This document shows positions 29,705 to 38,669 of a stretch of 64,000 nucleotides of DNA, one piece after another. This DNA is from an uncultured Prevotellaceae bacterium (GTDB lineage: Bacteria > Bacteroidota > Bacteroidia > Bacteroidales > Muribaculaceae), in assembly GCA_900317835.1 (NCBI GenBank), contig ONIL01000003.1, forward strand, positions 1 to 64,000. The letters run 5' to 3'. Under the pieces are notes generated by a model. That model did not search any database. It was not told the DNA's origin and was given only the letters and a program-made list of their open reading frames with translations. Position 1 is the first letter of the stretch. Each line of letters opens with the position of its first letter. The position numbers and the translations under genes were made by a program.

Positions 29705-30844
29705 ATGACTACATACGAATTATTGCAGAATTACTGGTGGTTCATCATGTCAGTGCTAGGCGCATTGCTAGTATTCCTGCTCATGGTGCAGGGTGGCCAG
29801 TCGATGCTCATCAACTACACCAAGCCCGATAAACGGGCGCTGCTCATCAACTCGATGGGACGCAAGTGGGAGTTGACCTACACAACGCTGGTGACCTTTG
29901 GCGGCGCCTTCTTTGCATCGTTCCCGCTGTTCTACAGCACGAGCTTCGGCGGCGCTTACTGGCTGTGGATGCTCATCCTGTTCAGTTTCGTCATCCAGGC
30001 CATCAGCTACGAATACCGCTCCAAACCCGGAAACATATACGGGGCGCGTTTCTATGACACATTGTTGCTGATTAACGGCATCGTGGGGCCCGTCCTGCTT
30101 GGCGTGGCCGTCGCCACGATGTTCTTTGGTGCCGAGTTCACGGTGACCAAGAGCAACATCCTCAACGTGCAGGCTGCAACCATCTCGCAGTGGGGCCCGC
30201 GCCATGGTCTGGAGGCTATTGTGTGCTGGAAAAACCTGCTGTTCGGCGTGATGGTGTTTTTCCTGGCACGCACACTCGCCTCGCTCTATTTCATCAACAA
30301 CATTGACGATGATGAGGTGAACGCAAGTCAGCGTCATTTGCTGCTGGTCAATGCGGGGGTGTTTGTTCCTTTGTTCATTGCCGTGGTGGTGGTTATCCTC
30401 ACCGCATCGGGTGTAGCTGTTGACGACAGTGGCAATGCCCAGTGGGTGCCCTACAAGTACTTCAAGAATTACCTGTCAATGTGGTGGGCTCTGCTTATCC
30501 TGCTTATTGGAGTGTTGATGGTGCTGTTCGGCATTGGTAAGACGCTGATGAAGGCTGAATATCGCCGCGGCATCTGGCCTGCCGGCATCGGCACCGTGCT
30601 GGTGGTATTGACGCTCTTCTGGGTCATGGGCTATAACAACACAGCTTATCTGCCTTCGCTGCTCGATGTGCAGAGTTCGCTCACCTTGCGCAATAGTTCG
30701 TCAAGCCAGTTCACCCTCACTGTGATGAGCGTCGTGAGCATCCTTGTACCCTTTGTTGTGGCCTATATTGCCTACTGCTGGTACAAGATGGACCGCCGCA
30801 AGCTCACCAGCGACGAGCTCAATTCTACCGACCATAAGTATTGA
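29705..30844 (+). CDS. cydB: Cytochrome bd quinol oxidase subunit II CydB
   Basis: 379 residues, eight or more TM helices, typical CydB start (YELLQNYWWFIMSVLGALLVFLLMVQGGQ). Pairs with CydA. The ATG is preceded at about 10 bases by AAGGAAGGAGG, an unusually strong Shine-Dalgarno sequence for a Bacteroidetes gene. That may raise CydB translation in the shared message. A strong terminator follows. Confidence 0.95.
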   Translation: MTTYELLQNYWWFIMSVLGALLVFLLMVQGGQSMLINYTKPDKRALLINSMGRKWELTYTTLVTFGGAFFASFPLFYSTSFGGAYWLWMLILFSFVIQAISYEYRSKPGNIYGARFYDTLLLINGIVGPVLLGVAVATMFFGAEFTVTKSNILNVQAATISQWGPRHGLEAIVCWKNLLFGVMVFFLARTLASLYFINNIDDDEVNASQRHLLLVNAGVFVPLFIAVVVVILTASGVAVDDSGNAQWVPYKYFKNYLSMWWALLILLIGVLMVLFGIGKTLMKAEYRRGIWPAGIGTVLVVLTLFWVMGYNNTAYLPSLLDVQSSLTLRNSSSSQFTLTVMSVVSILVPFVVAYIAYCWYKMDRRKLTSDELNSTDHKY

Positions 30845-30861
30845 GCTTCTAGGCTTTAGGT

Positions 30862-30901
30862 ATAAATCCGTGGCACCCATCAGTGGATGCCACGGATTTA
30901 T
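30862..30901. terminator. Bidirectional terminator after cydB
   Basis: A perfect 14-bp stem (ATAAATCCGTGGCA / TGCCACGGATTTAT) with a 12-nt loop between cydB and the convergent gene ending at 30935. Confidence 0.85.
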
Positions 30902-30934
30902 TTGCCGTAATAAGATAGTTTAGGCAAAAGTCTT

Positions 30935-31390
30935 TTAGTTGCCGCGTTGCTGGCGCCTGGTGGTGAAGCCTTCGGTGATTTGGCTATAGTCGTCCACGTC
31001 CTTGTAGAGAATCCAATAGGTGGTGCCACCGACGTCACCGCCGCTGCCCTTAGGCATGACGTAGGCCTGGGCGAAACGCCATCCAAACTGCGTCAGGTAG
31101 TTCAACGCGTCAATCATTGAGTTAAACTTGATTTCCTTGCCGTTGCGGTCAACAAGGCGTGATTCGCTCATCGAGGTCAGCCACGACGTGCTCTGGCCGA
31201 AATCAATCGACACCTTCACCTTGGTGCTGAACAATTGTTCCTCACACGACAACTGGGCATAAACCCGCTTAGCAGCAGGGTTAAAACCTTCGACCTCACT
31301 CACTTGGGCTGGAGCGATATCGAGAACTTCCTGGGCATAGCCCATGAGTGCTGATACCAGCAACACTAGCAATAAAGTAATTTTCTTCAT
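30935..31390 (-). CDS. Secreted hypothetical protein
   Basis: 151 residues with a clear signal peptide (KKITLLLVLLVSALMGYAQ). The mature part has one Cys (QLSCEEQLF) and beta-type segments such as KVKVSIDFGQS and TTYWILYKDVDDYS. A motif SMIDALNYLTQFGWRFAQAYVMP resembles secreted Bacteroides proteins of unknown function. Monocistronic between divergent and convergent neighbours. No function can be assigned. Confidence 0.75.
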   Translation of the reverse strand: MKKITLLLVLLVSALMGYAQEVLDIAPAQVSEVEGFNPAAKRVYAQLSCEEQLFSTKVKVSIDFGQSTSWLTSMSESRLVDRNGKEIKFNSMIDALNYLTQFGWRFAQAYVMPKGSGGDVGGTTYWILYKDVDDYSQITEGFTTRRQQRGN

Positions 31391-31466
31391 TTCAATCTTA
31401 TTTTGTTCAATTCTTGAATGTAACGCTACTAGCGTTCCCTATATTTTATCAATCAGCATTTTTTTG

Positions 31467-31474
31467 TACTTTTG
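31467..31474 (+). promoter_or_regulatory. Promoter box TACTTTTG of the CPBP gene
   Basis: A TAnnTTTG match followed by C, 37 bases before the ATG at 31512. Confidence 0.6.
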
Positions 31475-31511
31475 CGATGCCATTAAACAATTTTGATACC
31501 CGCCATCTATA

Positions 31512-32393
31512 ATGAAAGCAGCTTTAAAATACTTTTTCCTATACGCCCTCTTAGTTCTTGCTGGTTTTGCCGCACTTACAGTGATTTATAAAATAGCCAG
31601 CTATTGCATTCCAGGTTTCACCTATAGTGATAAAGACATGATGGATGGCTCATGGCTAAGTTCATTATCACTAATGGTCGTCTCACAACTATTACCCATC
31701 TACGTGTTCTTGAAACGAAAATACACAAATTACAGTTTCAGTTTCGGTTATCGTTTTGGAGATGGCTTTTCTAAAAAGAAATTATACCTCTGGGCTGCAG
31801 TGGCAAGTGTGGGGTGCCTGCTGTTCGACTTAATGATAACCATGATTTTCCCCGTTATTGATGAATGGAATATCTTGATTTTTGGAGAGGACTCTGGTCC
31901 TGATTCCATTAATTTTATAGACTTCATCTCTGGCTGTTTGCTAGCCCCTCTCGTCGAGGAGGCCATTTTCAGGGGAGCCATTGAACGCCGCTTGCTGGAA
32001 AAGGATTGGAATCCCTGGTTCGCAATCGTTATTTCGGCTATTTTATTTGCGATTCCACACTTCTCGCTTTACACATTGTTCTTTTCTTGCTTCGGAATCC
32101 TTGTCGGATGGTTGTACTACCGCACACGCTGCATTTGGCCCGGAATCCTGATACATTCCCTTAACAATTCTCTAGCATTATTTGTTATCGGATATTTATT
32201 ATCCGATTTTGTTCCATCGGACTTCATGTCCGAGGATGATGCATCACTGCCACTGAAAATTTCGATTCCCTTGCTAATAGTGGGCATTGCCATTCTTTAT
32301 TATAGCGTGAAACAGATTGCCCTCCTCACCAAGGACCGCACCCCTATCAATGTGACTGAAACACAGACCGAGAATTCATTATCATCCATTTGA
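31512..32393 (+). CDS. CPBP (Abi/Rce1-type) intramembrane metalloprotease
   Basis: 293 residues with about eight TM helices. The CPBP motifs are present: EEAIFRG (~149-155), the histidine of PHFSLYTLFF (~190), and HSLNNSLAL (~216), which together form the Glu/His active site of the Rce1 fold. Substrate unknown; members process peptides or prenylated proteins or act in bacteriocin immunity. Codon usage is more AT-rich than its neighbours (many AAA/TTA/ATT codons), so it may be a later arrival. Own promoter. Confidence 0.85.
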   Translation: MKAALKYFFLYALLVLAGFAALTVIYKIASYCIPGFTYSDKDMMDGSWLSSLSLMVVSQLLPIYVFLKRKYTNYSFSFGYRFGDGFSKKKLYLWAAVASVGCLLFDLMITMIFPVIDEWNILIFGEDSGPDSINFIDFISGCLLAPLVEEAIFRGAIERRLLEKDWNPWFAIVISAILFAIPHFSLYTLFFSCFGILVGWLYYRTRCIWPGILIHSLNNSLALFVIGYLLSDFVPSDFMSEDDASLPLKISIPLLIVGIAILYYSVKQIALLTKDRTPINVTETQTENSLSSI

Positions 32394-32522
32394 CCTTGAA
32401 AGCTCCTGTTAATTGTTCTTGATATCTTCAGAATATGCCATCTGGGATTACTGACAAATGAACATAGTGCAAGTTTTTGTTTATCCATTTGAGCAATAAG
32501 GATAAAACTGAAACATTTTTAG

Positions 32523-32530
32523 TACCTTTG
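32523..32530 (+). promoter_or_regulatory. Promoter box TACCTTTG of the DUF2027-Smr gene
   Basis: A TAnnTTTG match followed by C, 23 bases before the ATG at 32554. Confidence 0.65.
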
Positions 32531-32553
32531 CAGCCTAAAAAACGCAACTGATC

Positions 32554-33630
32554 ATGAATGTAAAGGTTAACGATATCGTGCGCTTCCTCAACGACGTGGG
32601 AGGCGGCAGAGTTTCCAGGATTGACGGCAAGACCGTCTATGTGGAAGACGAGGACGGCTTTGAGCGACCTGCATTGGAGCGCGACCTGGTGGTCGTGGGA
32701 CAAGCAGGCACCAAGGCCTCGGCCTATGACCGGCCGTTGGACATCCGCACCCGACAGGTCGAGCCCGACAAACCTGCGCCCAAGCCCCAACCGGCCCCCG
32801 AGCCTGTACTGCCCATCGAGGAGACCCCCGAGGGTGAGGTGCTCAACGTCGTGCTGGGCTACGAGGCCCGTGAAATCAAGCACTTGAACACGACTACTTT
32901 CTACGCCTCGCTGGTCAACGACTCAAACTATTTCCTATATTTCACCTACATGACCCGTGGTGACGGAGACGGCGAATGGAAAACACGCTATCACGGCATC
33001 GTCGAGCCCAACATCCAGGTGCAGCTCGAGGAATTCGGTCACGACGACCTGAACGACATGACGCACATCGCCGTACAATATGTCGCCTTCAAGCAGGGGA
33101 AGGGCTTTAAGCTGAAAAATCCCGCGCTCATCGAGCAGCGCTTGGACGTGACCAAGTTCTACAAGGTGCATTGCTTCCATGAGAACCCCTACTTTGACGT
33201 GCCCGTCATCGCCGTGGAGATTGTCACCAACGACCGCCCCGCGCGCCAGATGCGCATCGACAGCGGTGAGTTGGAGCGCGCCATGAAGGAGAAAAAACGC
33301 GCAGACCGGCCACAGCGCAAGCCAGTGCAGAAGAAAGCTGACAACAACGGCATCATCGTCCAGGACCTGCACATCTCATCGCTGATGGATAACCTCAACG
33401 GCATGACGCCTGGTGCTATCCTTGAGTACCAGATGGATAAGTTCCGCGAGGTGATGGACGCCAACCTGAGCAAGCACGGCCAGCGCATCGTCTTCATCCA
33501 CGGCAAGGGAGAGGGCAAACTGCGCCAGCACCTGCTCAGCGAACTCAAACGCCGCTACCCGCGCTGCACCGCCCAGGACGCCAGCTTCCGAGAGTACGGC
33601 TTCGGCGCCACCCAAGTCACCATCCATTGA
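32554..33630 (+). CDS. DUF2027 protein with C-terminal Smr domain
   Basis: 358 residues. The N-terminal region is KOW/Tudor-like (VNDIVRFLNDVGGGRVSRIDGKTVYVEDEDGFE). A Pro-rich linker (~72-92) and a beta-rich middle (DUF2027, ~95-235) follow. A basic linker (KEKKRADRPQRKPVQKK) precedes the Smr endonuclease-like domain at ~275-358 (LEYQMDKFREVMDANLS, FIHGKGEGKLRQHL, SFREYGFGATQVTIH). Smr domains nick DNA or cleave RNA on stalled ribosomes; the role in Bacteroidetes is not established. Monocistronic. Confidence 0.9.
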   Translation: MNVKVNDIVRFLNDVGGGRVSRIDGKTVYVEDEDGFERPALERDLVVVGQAGTKASAYDRPLDIRTRQVEPDKPAPKPQPAPEPVLPIEETPEGEVLNVVLGYEAREIKHLNTTTFYASLVNDSNYFLYFTYMTRGDGDGEWKTRYHGIVEPNIQVQLEEFGHDDLNDMTHIAVQYVAFKQGKGFKLKNPALIEQRLDVTKFYKVHCFHENPYFDVPVIAVEIVTNDRPARQMRIDSGELERAMKEKKRADRPQRKPVQKKADNNGIIVQDLHISSLMDNLNGMTPGAILEYQMDKFREVMDANLSKHGQRIVFIHGKGEGKLRQHLLSELKRRYPRCTAQDASFREYGFGATQVTIH

Positions 33631-33671
33631 TTTTTTTAAAGACAACTACAACAACTCATACAACACCATAA

Positions 33672-33738
33672 AAGGAAAACAAAAAGTACAAATAATTGGT
33701 TTTCAATAACTTGTATTTATTGTGCTTTTGTTTTCCTT
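33672..33738. terminator. Bidirectional terminator between convergent genes
   Basis: AAGGAAAACAAAA and TTTTGTTTTCCTT are a perfect 13-bp stem, continued after a bulge by GTACAA/TTGTGC. A long A/T-rich loop lies between the DUF2027-Smr and YgjP-type genes. Confidence 0.65.
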
Positions 33739-33742
33739 CTGT

Positions 33743-34453
33743 TTACTTGAGGATAGGGAAACGGAAGGCGCGCAGTTGTCGTTCCAGTTCCTTTTCTTTG
33801 CCATTACAGTACTTGTTGCACAGGGCATGGAACTGGGGAGAGTGGTTCATGTGGGTGAGGTGTGCCAACTCATGGCAGATGATGTAACGGATGAGTTCCT
33901 CGGGCAGGAACATGAGGTTGCGCGATAGCTGGATAATGCGTTTGCCGGTGCAGTGACCCAGTTTACGCATGCCACGTCCCACCTCAAAGCCTGCGGGTTT
34001 GAGACCCAGTTCATCGGCAACCCTGCGGGCAAAAGGCAGCAACACGGCATGAGCCTGGACTTCCATTGCACGGCCGATGACACTGGACAGCGTGCGCTTG
34101 ATTCCATCGTCATTGAGATCGGCATTCTCGTGAAGCTGCAAATGCAACGTATCGCCGTCCCAATGGTTCAGGATGTATCCTGGGAGCCTATTTTGCGGCT
34201 CGATGACAACACGGCACTTGTAGCACTCAATGACTTGCCCGTATGCGAACGTTACCGCTTGGGGACGAGGCAACTGTCGCAATTGCTCACGATTGGCGTC
34301 CACCATGTTTTTGAGGTCACTGACTAACACCCCCAACGGGGCACGCATGAGCAGGCTGCCACTAGGCTGTATAGAGAACCGCACCGAGGTCATGCCTCGG
34401 CGCAGTTCAACATGTATCTTCCCGAATTCCTTGTCCTCGATGTAGCCTTTCAT
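33743..34453 (-). CDS. YgjP-type (DUF45) zinc metallopeptidase-like protein
   Basis: 236 residues, cytoplasmic. The motif HELAHLTHMNHSPQFH (~192-207) supplies the HExxH zinc site and a third His. It is followed by the family ending with Cys-Asn-Lys-Tyr and a final basic helix. Related proteins (YgjP/WSS1-like) are predicted metal-dependent hydrolases. A tRNA-synthetase gene lies upstream with a hairpin between them, so it may use read-through or a local promoter. Confidence 0.88.
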   Translation of the reverse strand: MKGYIEDKEFGKIHVELRRGMTSVRFSIQPSGSLLMRAPLGVLVSDLKNMVDANREQLRQLPRPQAVTFAYGQVIECYKCRVVIEPQNRLPGYILNHWDGDTLHLQLHENADLNDDGIKRTLSSVIGRAMEVQAHAVLLPFARRVADELGLKPAGFEVGRGMRKLGHCTGKRIIQLSRNLMFLPEELIRYIICHELAHLTHMNHSPQFHALCNKYCNGKEKELERQLRAFRFPILK

Positions 34454-34461
34454 GGCTTTTT

Positions 34462-34520
34462 AAACTACGAATCAGACGAACATGACGAATGATTTGTATA
34501 ATTAGCGTAATTCGTAGTTT
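34462..34520 (-). terminator. trpS terminator, repeat-like
   Basis: An 11-bp perfect stem (AAACTACGAAT / ATTCGTAGTTT) with a 37-nt loop that itself contains degenerate ACGAAT and ATTAGCGTAAT units. Short interspersed repeats of this style are common in Bacteroidetes. Confidence 0.55.
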
Positions 34521-34531
34521 CCAAAAAGAGG

Positions 34532-35608
34532 TCAGAACTTCGTGATACCCATAATCTCGCGCACGTCGGCCAGCGTCTTGCCGGCACGGGCACGGGCACG
34601 CTCGGCACCCATCTCGAGAACGCGGTGCAGATAGGCATCATCGTTCTCAATGTCCAGGATGCGCTCGCGTATTGGCGTGGTCATGGCCACGATGTCCTCG
34701 GCAATCTCCTTCTTGAGGTCACCGTAGCGGATGGAGCAGTTGTTATAGGCCTCGGTGAAGAACTCGACCTTGTCGGGCGTGCCAACGAGCTTGAGGATGG
34801 TGAATAGGTTCTGCACCGGCTCGGCCATGGGCTGGTTGGGCTCGGTGGGACCGCCGTCGGTCACGGCGCGCATCACCTTCTTGCGGATGGTCTTCTCGTC
34901 GTCCACCAGATAGATGCAGTTGCCCTCGCTCTTGCCCATCTTGCCGCTGCCGTCTAGACCAGGCACCTTCACGGGTGCGCTGCCGAAATTGAAGTTCTGA
35001 GGCTCCTTGAAGTATTCGGTCTTGTAGAATGAGTTGAAACGGCGTGCAAAGCGGCGCGTCAGTTCCAGGTGCTGCTCCTGGTCCTTGCCAACGGGCACGA
35101 AGTCGGCGCGCTGGATGAGGATATCCACAGCCATCAGCGTGGGATAGGTCAGCAGGCCGGCGTTGACGCGCTTGTTGGTGCTGGCGCCGATGATTTCCTT
35201 GGCCACGTCCTCGTCGTCATCGCCCTGAGTGGGGGCTGTGATGCCGAGCGCCTTGCGGGCCTTATCCTTAAAGGCGGCGGTGCGCATCAGTTCGCCGATG
35301 CCCACGTGCATATTGAGCAGCAGGTACATCTCACTCACCTCGGGGATGTCACTCTGCACGAAAATCGTCGATTTCTCGGGGTCCAATCCTGCGGCCAGGT
35401 ACTCGGCCAGGATGTGGCGCACGTTGGTATGCAGTTCCTTCGGGTCGGGGTTGGTTGTGAGGGCATGCAGGTCGGCGATGAAGTAGTAACTGTCATACTT
35501 ACCCTCGTTCTGCATCTTTACAAAGTTACTCAATGCGCCCAGGTAGTTTCCCAAGTGCAACTGTCCAGTGGGGCGGATTCCGCTTAAAACAATCTTCTTG
35601 TTATCCAT
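34532..35608 (-). CDS. trpS: Tryptophanyl-tRNA synthetase
   Basis: Class I synthetase charging tRNA-Trp. The start is MDNKKIVLSGIRPTG at 35608; the frame extends 29 codons further through the promoter. 358 residues with HIGH variant HLGN (~17), the AIDLHALT-like YFIADLHALT, and the KMSKS variant KMGKSEGN (~223). Own promoter (35643-35650). Confidence 0.96.
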   Translation of the reverse strand: MDNKKIVLSGIRPTGQLHLGNYLGALSNFVKMQNEGKYDSYYFIADLHALTTNPDPKELHTNVRHILAEYLAAGLDPEKSTIFVQSDIPEVSEMYLLLNMHVGIGELMRTAAFKDKARKALGITAPTQGDDDEDVAKEIIGASTNKRVNAGLLTYPTLMAVDILIQRADFVPVGKDQEQHLELTRRFARRFNSFYKTEYFKEPQNFNFGSAPVKVPGLDGSGKMGKSEGNCIYLVDDEKTIRKKVMRAVTDGGPTEPNQPMAEPVQNLFTILKLVGTPDKVEFFTEAYNNCSIRYGDLKKEIAEDIVAMTTPIRERILDIENDDAYLHRVLEMGAERARARAGKTLADVREIMGITKF

Positions 35609-35642
35609 ATTCTGATTTTTTGTATTTTCAATAAATAGACTG

Positions 35643-35650
35643 CAAAGGTA
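35643..35650 (-). promoter_or_regulatory. trpS promoter box TACCTTTG
   Basis: A minus-strand TAnnTTTG match followed by C, 34 bases before the ATG at 35608. It sits inside the longer frame and so sets the start. Confidence 0.7.
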
Positions 35651-35731
35651 ATGCAAATATTGCCAATACAATGTATAAGTGTATGAGATTTTCAATTGAC
35701 GCTATCCTAAATTATGGCAGTCCGATGCAAA

Positions 35732-36988
35732 TTATTGCTGGCTGTCGGCGGTTTCGATTTCGAAGATGAAGGTTTCGTTGGGGCCGAGACCGCCGAAACT
35801 AATGGTGCCATCGGTCAAATGGCCGGGGATGACAACGATTGCCTTGCCGCCTGGTTTCATGAATTGCAGCACCTCTGAAAAGCCTTCAATCCCATATACG
35901 ATTCCAAGGGACATGGGTTCGCCTTCGCTCGAGTCGAACACGGTGCCGTCAAGGTGCTTGCCCACATAGATAGCATTTACCTCATCATCTTCGGTGAAAT
36001 TCTTGCCCTTGCCCTCCTTGAGCATCTTATAGGCCAGGCCGCTCTTGGTGAATTTGAAACTCTTATCCTTACGTAATTGTTCCATATAGGCCTCGCCGGC
36101 TTTTTTATTGGCAATACTCTCGGGAGAAAGTCCAACTACCCTTTCGATCAACGGGTCAATTTTTCTTTTCAGTGTTAGATACTCTTCTTCGTCGATGGAT
36201 TCGGCACTCAATCCACTGATCAGGTGCTCCATAAAGAGGCCTTTGTTAAGCGGCATGTGTGCTTGCTCTTGGATATTTTCAAATGCGCGAACGATTTCGA
36301 TTCCCGCTTCTTGTTCAATCGCGGAGGTTTTATCGTATTCCTGTTCAAAGCCGTATTCAATGCCTTTGAACAGTTCTTCAAAGCTGTATTCTATGCCTTT
36401 GAAGAACGGTTCTAGGTCTGCGTCTGGCGTACTAAAGACGTAGCGCATCTTGAAGCCTTCCACAGTGCCTATTGTGCTGCTTAACGAGTCGATTAAGGCG
36501 TCGCTTGGGCACTCGTCATAGGAATTGTTTAGCTCCAAGAAATCATTCATTTTTATTTCCATGGCGTCTGCTGTGCTGTCGTCAATGGGGTTCTCGGTCA
36601 ATAATTCAGCCTTCAGATGCTCTAAAAACAGTTGTTTGTTGAGATCGCAGCCATGGTCATTCCTGAACTCCTGATTTATTTGGGCAAACATTAGTCCGAG
36701 CTGCTTTCCGATGATGTAATATTTGCCCTCTTGACTATTGAACATCTGGTTGATGGTTTTGGTGACTTGCGCGATATCGATGTCGGCATCTGAAAAACGG
36801 TGTAATTCCTGGCCTAATACTTCGCCAAGAATAATACTCAGCGAGTCGACGGCCCTGGTTGCTTCGGGCGAAATGGACTGATATTCAGTATTTTGGTTCT
36901 CGTCATGGGTGATTTGTTGAGTGGTGTGGCCAAAGGCTGTGAATGCCACAAGGGTCATCACAACAGAGTAAAGGAGTCTTTTCATCAT
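35732..36988 (-). CDS. FKBP-type peptidyl-prolyl isomerase, secreted
   Basis: 418 residues starting at MMKRLLYS; the upstream TTG-initiated frame crosses the promoter. A signal peptide (VVMTLVAFTAFG) precedes two FKBP_N-type helical dimerisation segments (~45-150 and ~205-300). An FKBP domain closes the protein (FTKSGLAYKMLKEGKG, DGTVFDSSEG, EVLQFMKPGGKAIVVIP, LGPNETFIFEIE). It should help fold envelope proteins. An 11-residue tandem duplication sits between the N-domains. Promoter box at 37028-37035. Confidence 0.9.
   Translation of the reverse strand: MMKRLLYSVVMTLVAFTAFGHTTQQITHDENQNTEYQSISPEATRAVDSLSIILGEVLGQELHRFSDADIDIAQVTKTINQMFNSQEGKYYIIGKQLGLMFAQINQEFRNDHGCDLNKQLFLEHLKAELLTENPIDDSTADAMEIKMNDFLELNNSYDECPSDALIDSLSSTIGTVEGFKMRYVFSTPDADLEPFFKGIEYSFEELFKGIEYGFEQEYDKTSAIEQEAGIEIVRAFENIQEQAHMPLNKGLFMEHLISGLSAESIDEEEYLTLKRKIDPLIERVVGLSPESIANKKAGEAYMEQLRKDKSFKFTKSGLAYKMLKEGKGKNFTEDDEVNAIYVGKHLDGTVFDSSEGEPMSLGIVYGIEGFSEVLQFMKPGGKAIVVIPGHLTDGTISFGGLGPNETFIFEIETADSQQ
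36338..36403 (-). repeat. 33-bp tandem duplication in the FKBP gene
   Basis: Two adjacent units encode FKGIEYSFEEL and FKGIEYGFEQE. DNA identity is high, with third-base differences. Confidence 0.8.
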
Positions 36989-37027
36989 AGTATTATGGAC
37001 ATTTTTAAATTCGGATGATTGATGCAA

Positions 37028-37035
37028 CAAAGATA
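37028..37035 (-). promoter_or_regulatory. Promoter box TATCTTTG of the FKBP gene
   Basis: A minus-strand TAnnTTTG match, 39 bases before the ATG at 36988. Confidence 0.65.
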
Positions 37036-37110
37036 CGTAGCACCCAATGTTTAACAACGAGTGAATTCGTTAAACATCGTTAAAGTCCGTGTGTTATGGC
37101 GGAGTGCCGT

Positions 37111-37920
37111 TTACTCTACCAACTCCAGCAGTTGCTGGGCGATACCGGGGCAGGCGGCGAGGATGCAGATGCCGTGGTCGTTGCGGTAGCGCTTGACAAA
37201 AGCGCCCGCCTCTTGAGCGATGAGTTCTCCGGCACAGGCATCCCATTCCTTGAGGTTCAGTTCCCAGTAGCCGTCGAGCCATCCGGCAGCCACATAGCTC
37301 AGGTCCATCGCTGCCGACCCCAGCCGCCTGATGCCTCTCACGCGGGGCATGACCCGTGACACGCTGCCCAAATTGTTGTCGTCATTGGTGGCTTTGTCAT
37401 AGGGGAAGCCCGTCGACACGACGGCACGCTGCAACTCGGTTGTGCCTTTGGCCTCCAAGCGTCCGTAGGGGCCGTAGGCACCCTTGCCCTTGATGGCCCA
37501 GAATTCCTCGTTGAGCGTGGGGGCATAGACGTAGCCCATGCGGGTCTCGCCATCCACCTTGAGGCCAATCGAGATACAATAGGTCGCGATACCAGCACTG
37601 TAGTTCACAGTGCCATCGAGCGGGTCGATGACCCACTGGGAGCGCGCCTTGCGGTGATCATCGCCGCTTTCCTCGCTCAAGATGGCATGGTCGGGGAAAT
37701 GACTATGCAGGTGGTCTAGGATAATGCGCTCGCTGCCCTTATCAGCCTCGGTCACAATGTCGAAGGCACTGCCCTTGTCCTCGATTGACAGGTCGCGGCG
37801 ACGAAAGTTGTTCTTCAACACCACTGCTGCATCACGCCCCATCCGCTGCGCGGCCATCAACCAATCCCGCTCCTGAGCGGTCAAATTGGCTGGTAACATT
37901 TTTTCATAGTTGTCCTTCAT
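37111..37920 (-). CDS. Inositol-monophosphatase family protein
   Basis: 269 residues of the Li-sensitive, Mg-dependent phosphatase fold. Metal ligands are visible in LSEESGDD (Glu pair), WVIDPLDGTVNY (Asp/Asp) and LKEWDACAGELIAQEAG (Asp). The substrate could be inositol phosphate, fructose-1,6-bisphosphate or 3'-phosphoadenosine phosphate (CysQ-like); the sequence does not decide. It is 78 bases downstream of the lrp-type gene in the same direction, with a GC hairpin between (37967-37990). Confidence 0.88.
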   Translation of the reverse strand: MKDNYEKMLPANLTAQERDWLMAAQRMGRDAAVVLKNNFRRRDLSIEDKGSAFDIVTEADKGSERIILDHLHSHFPDHAILSEESGDDHRKARSQWVIDPLDGTVNYSAGIATYCISIGLKVDGETRMGYVYAPTLNEEFWAIKGKGAYGPYGRLEAKGTTELQRAVVSTGFPYDKATNDDNNLGSVSRVMPRVRGIRRLGSAAMDLSYVAAGWLDGYWELNLKEWDACAGELIAQEAGAFVKRYRNDHGICILAACPGIAQQLLELVE

Positions 37921-37966
37921 CTTTTTTACCTCCTTTACTGATATGAAACCGTGTATTCATTAAAAA

Positions 37967-37990
37967 AGGGAGCGACAACCGCGCCCCCTT
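37967..37990 (-). terminator. GC hairpin after the Lrp-type gene
   Basis: AAGGGAGCG and CGCGCCCCCTT pair imperfectly around ACAAC, with an A/T-run beside it. Probable terminator for the minus-strand regulator gene. Confidence 0.45.
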
Positions 37991-37998
37991 CGATAAGT

Positions 37999-38481
37999 TT
38001 AATCATTTACTTCACCTGTGCCTTCGGGATCGATAGGAATCTGACGCTTGAAGACTTCCTTGAAGGTGATCAATGTTTCGCTGCGTCCCAAGCCCATCTT
38101 CAAGAAGCGGTCGTGGATGATCTGCAGCAAGTGGTCATTGTTCTGAGCATAAAGCTTGACAAACATGTCATACTTGCCTGTAGTGAAGTAACATTCCACC
38201 ACCTCGGGGACTGTTTTGAGCCTGGCCACCACTTCGTCAAACTTAGAGGGGTCATTCAAGAAAAAGCCAATGTAAGCACAGGTTTCATATCCAACCGATG
38301 ATGGATTGATGAGCGAAATGGAGCCCTTGATGACACCCATGTTGTAAAGCTTCTGAATGCGTTGATGAATTGCTGCGCCCGACACGTTGCAGGCACGTGC
38401 AATCTCCAAATAAGGCTTGCGCGCATTCAGCGACAGCATTTTCAAGATCTTGTAATCAAGTGAATCGAGTTTAGTTGCCAT
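37999..38481 (-). CDS. Lrp/AsnC-family transcription regulator
   Basis: 160 residues. The HTH is at ~7-55 (LDYKILKMLSLNARKPYLEIARACNVSGAAIHQRIQKL). A RAM ligand-binding domain follows at ~70-150 (CAYIGFFLND, VPEVVECYFTTGKYDMFVKLYA). Such proteins form octamers that sense amino acids and bind palindromic sites. Promoter box at 38587-38594, and a palindrome of the AAATT-centred type at 38670-38684 may be its operator. Confidence 0.92.
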   Translation of the reverse strand: MATKLDSLDYKILKMLSLNARKPYLEIARACNVSGAAIHQRIQKLYNMGVIKGSISLINPSSVGYETCAYIGFFLNDPSKFDEVVARLKTVPEVVECYFTTGKYDMFVKLYAQNNDHLLQIIHDRFLKMGLGRSETLITFKEVFKRQIPIDPEGTGEVND

Positions 38482-38586
38482 AATTTATAGTTATTAATGT
38501 GTATCCTTAAAAAATGAGTCATTAATCGTTCGTGAAAAGTAGCATGGGTATCATTATTCAAAATAACCCACAACATTTCTAGAGCG

Positions 38587-38594
38587 CAAAATTA
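38587..38594 (-). promoter_or_regulatory. Promoter box TAATTTTG of the Lrp-type gene
   Basis: A minus-strand TAnnTTTG match followed by C, leaving a leader of about 100 bases before the ATG at 38481. Confidence 0.6.
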
Positions 38595-38669
38595 CAAACT
38601 TTTTCTGAAAAAAATGACAATTCATAAGAAATTTTCAAAAAATTCTTCAAAAATTAAACACAAACGACC

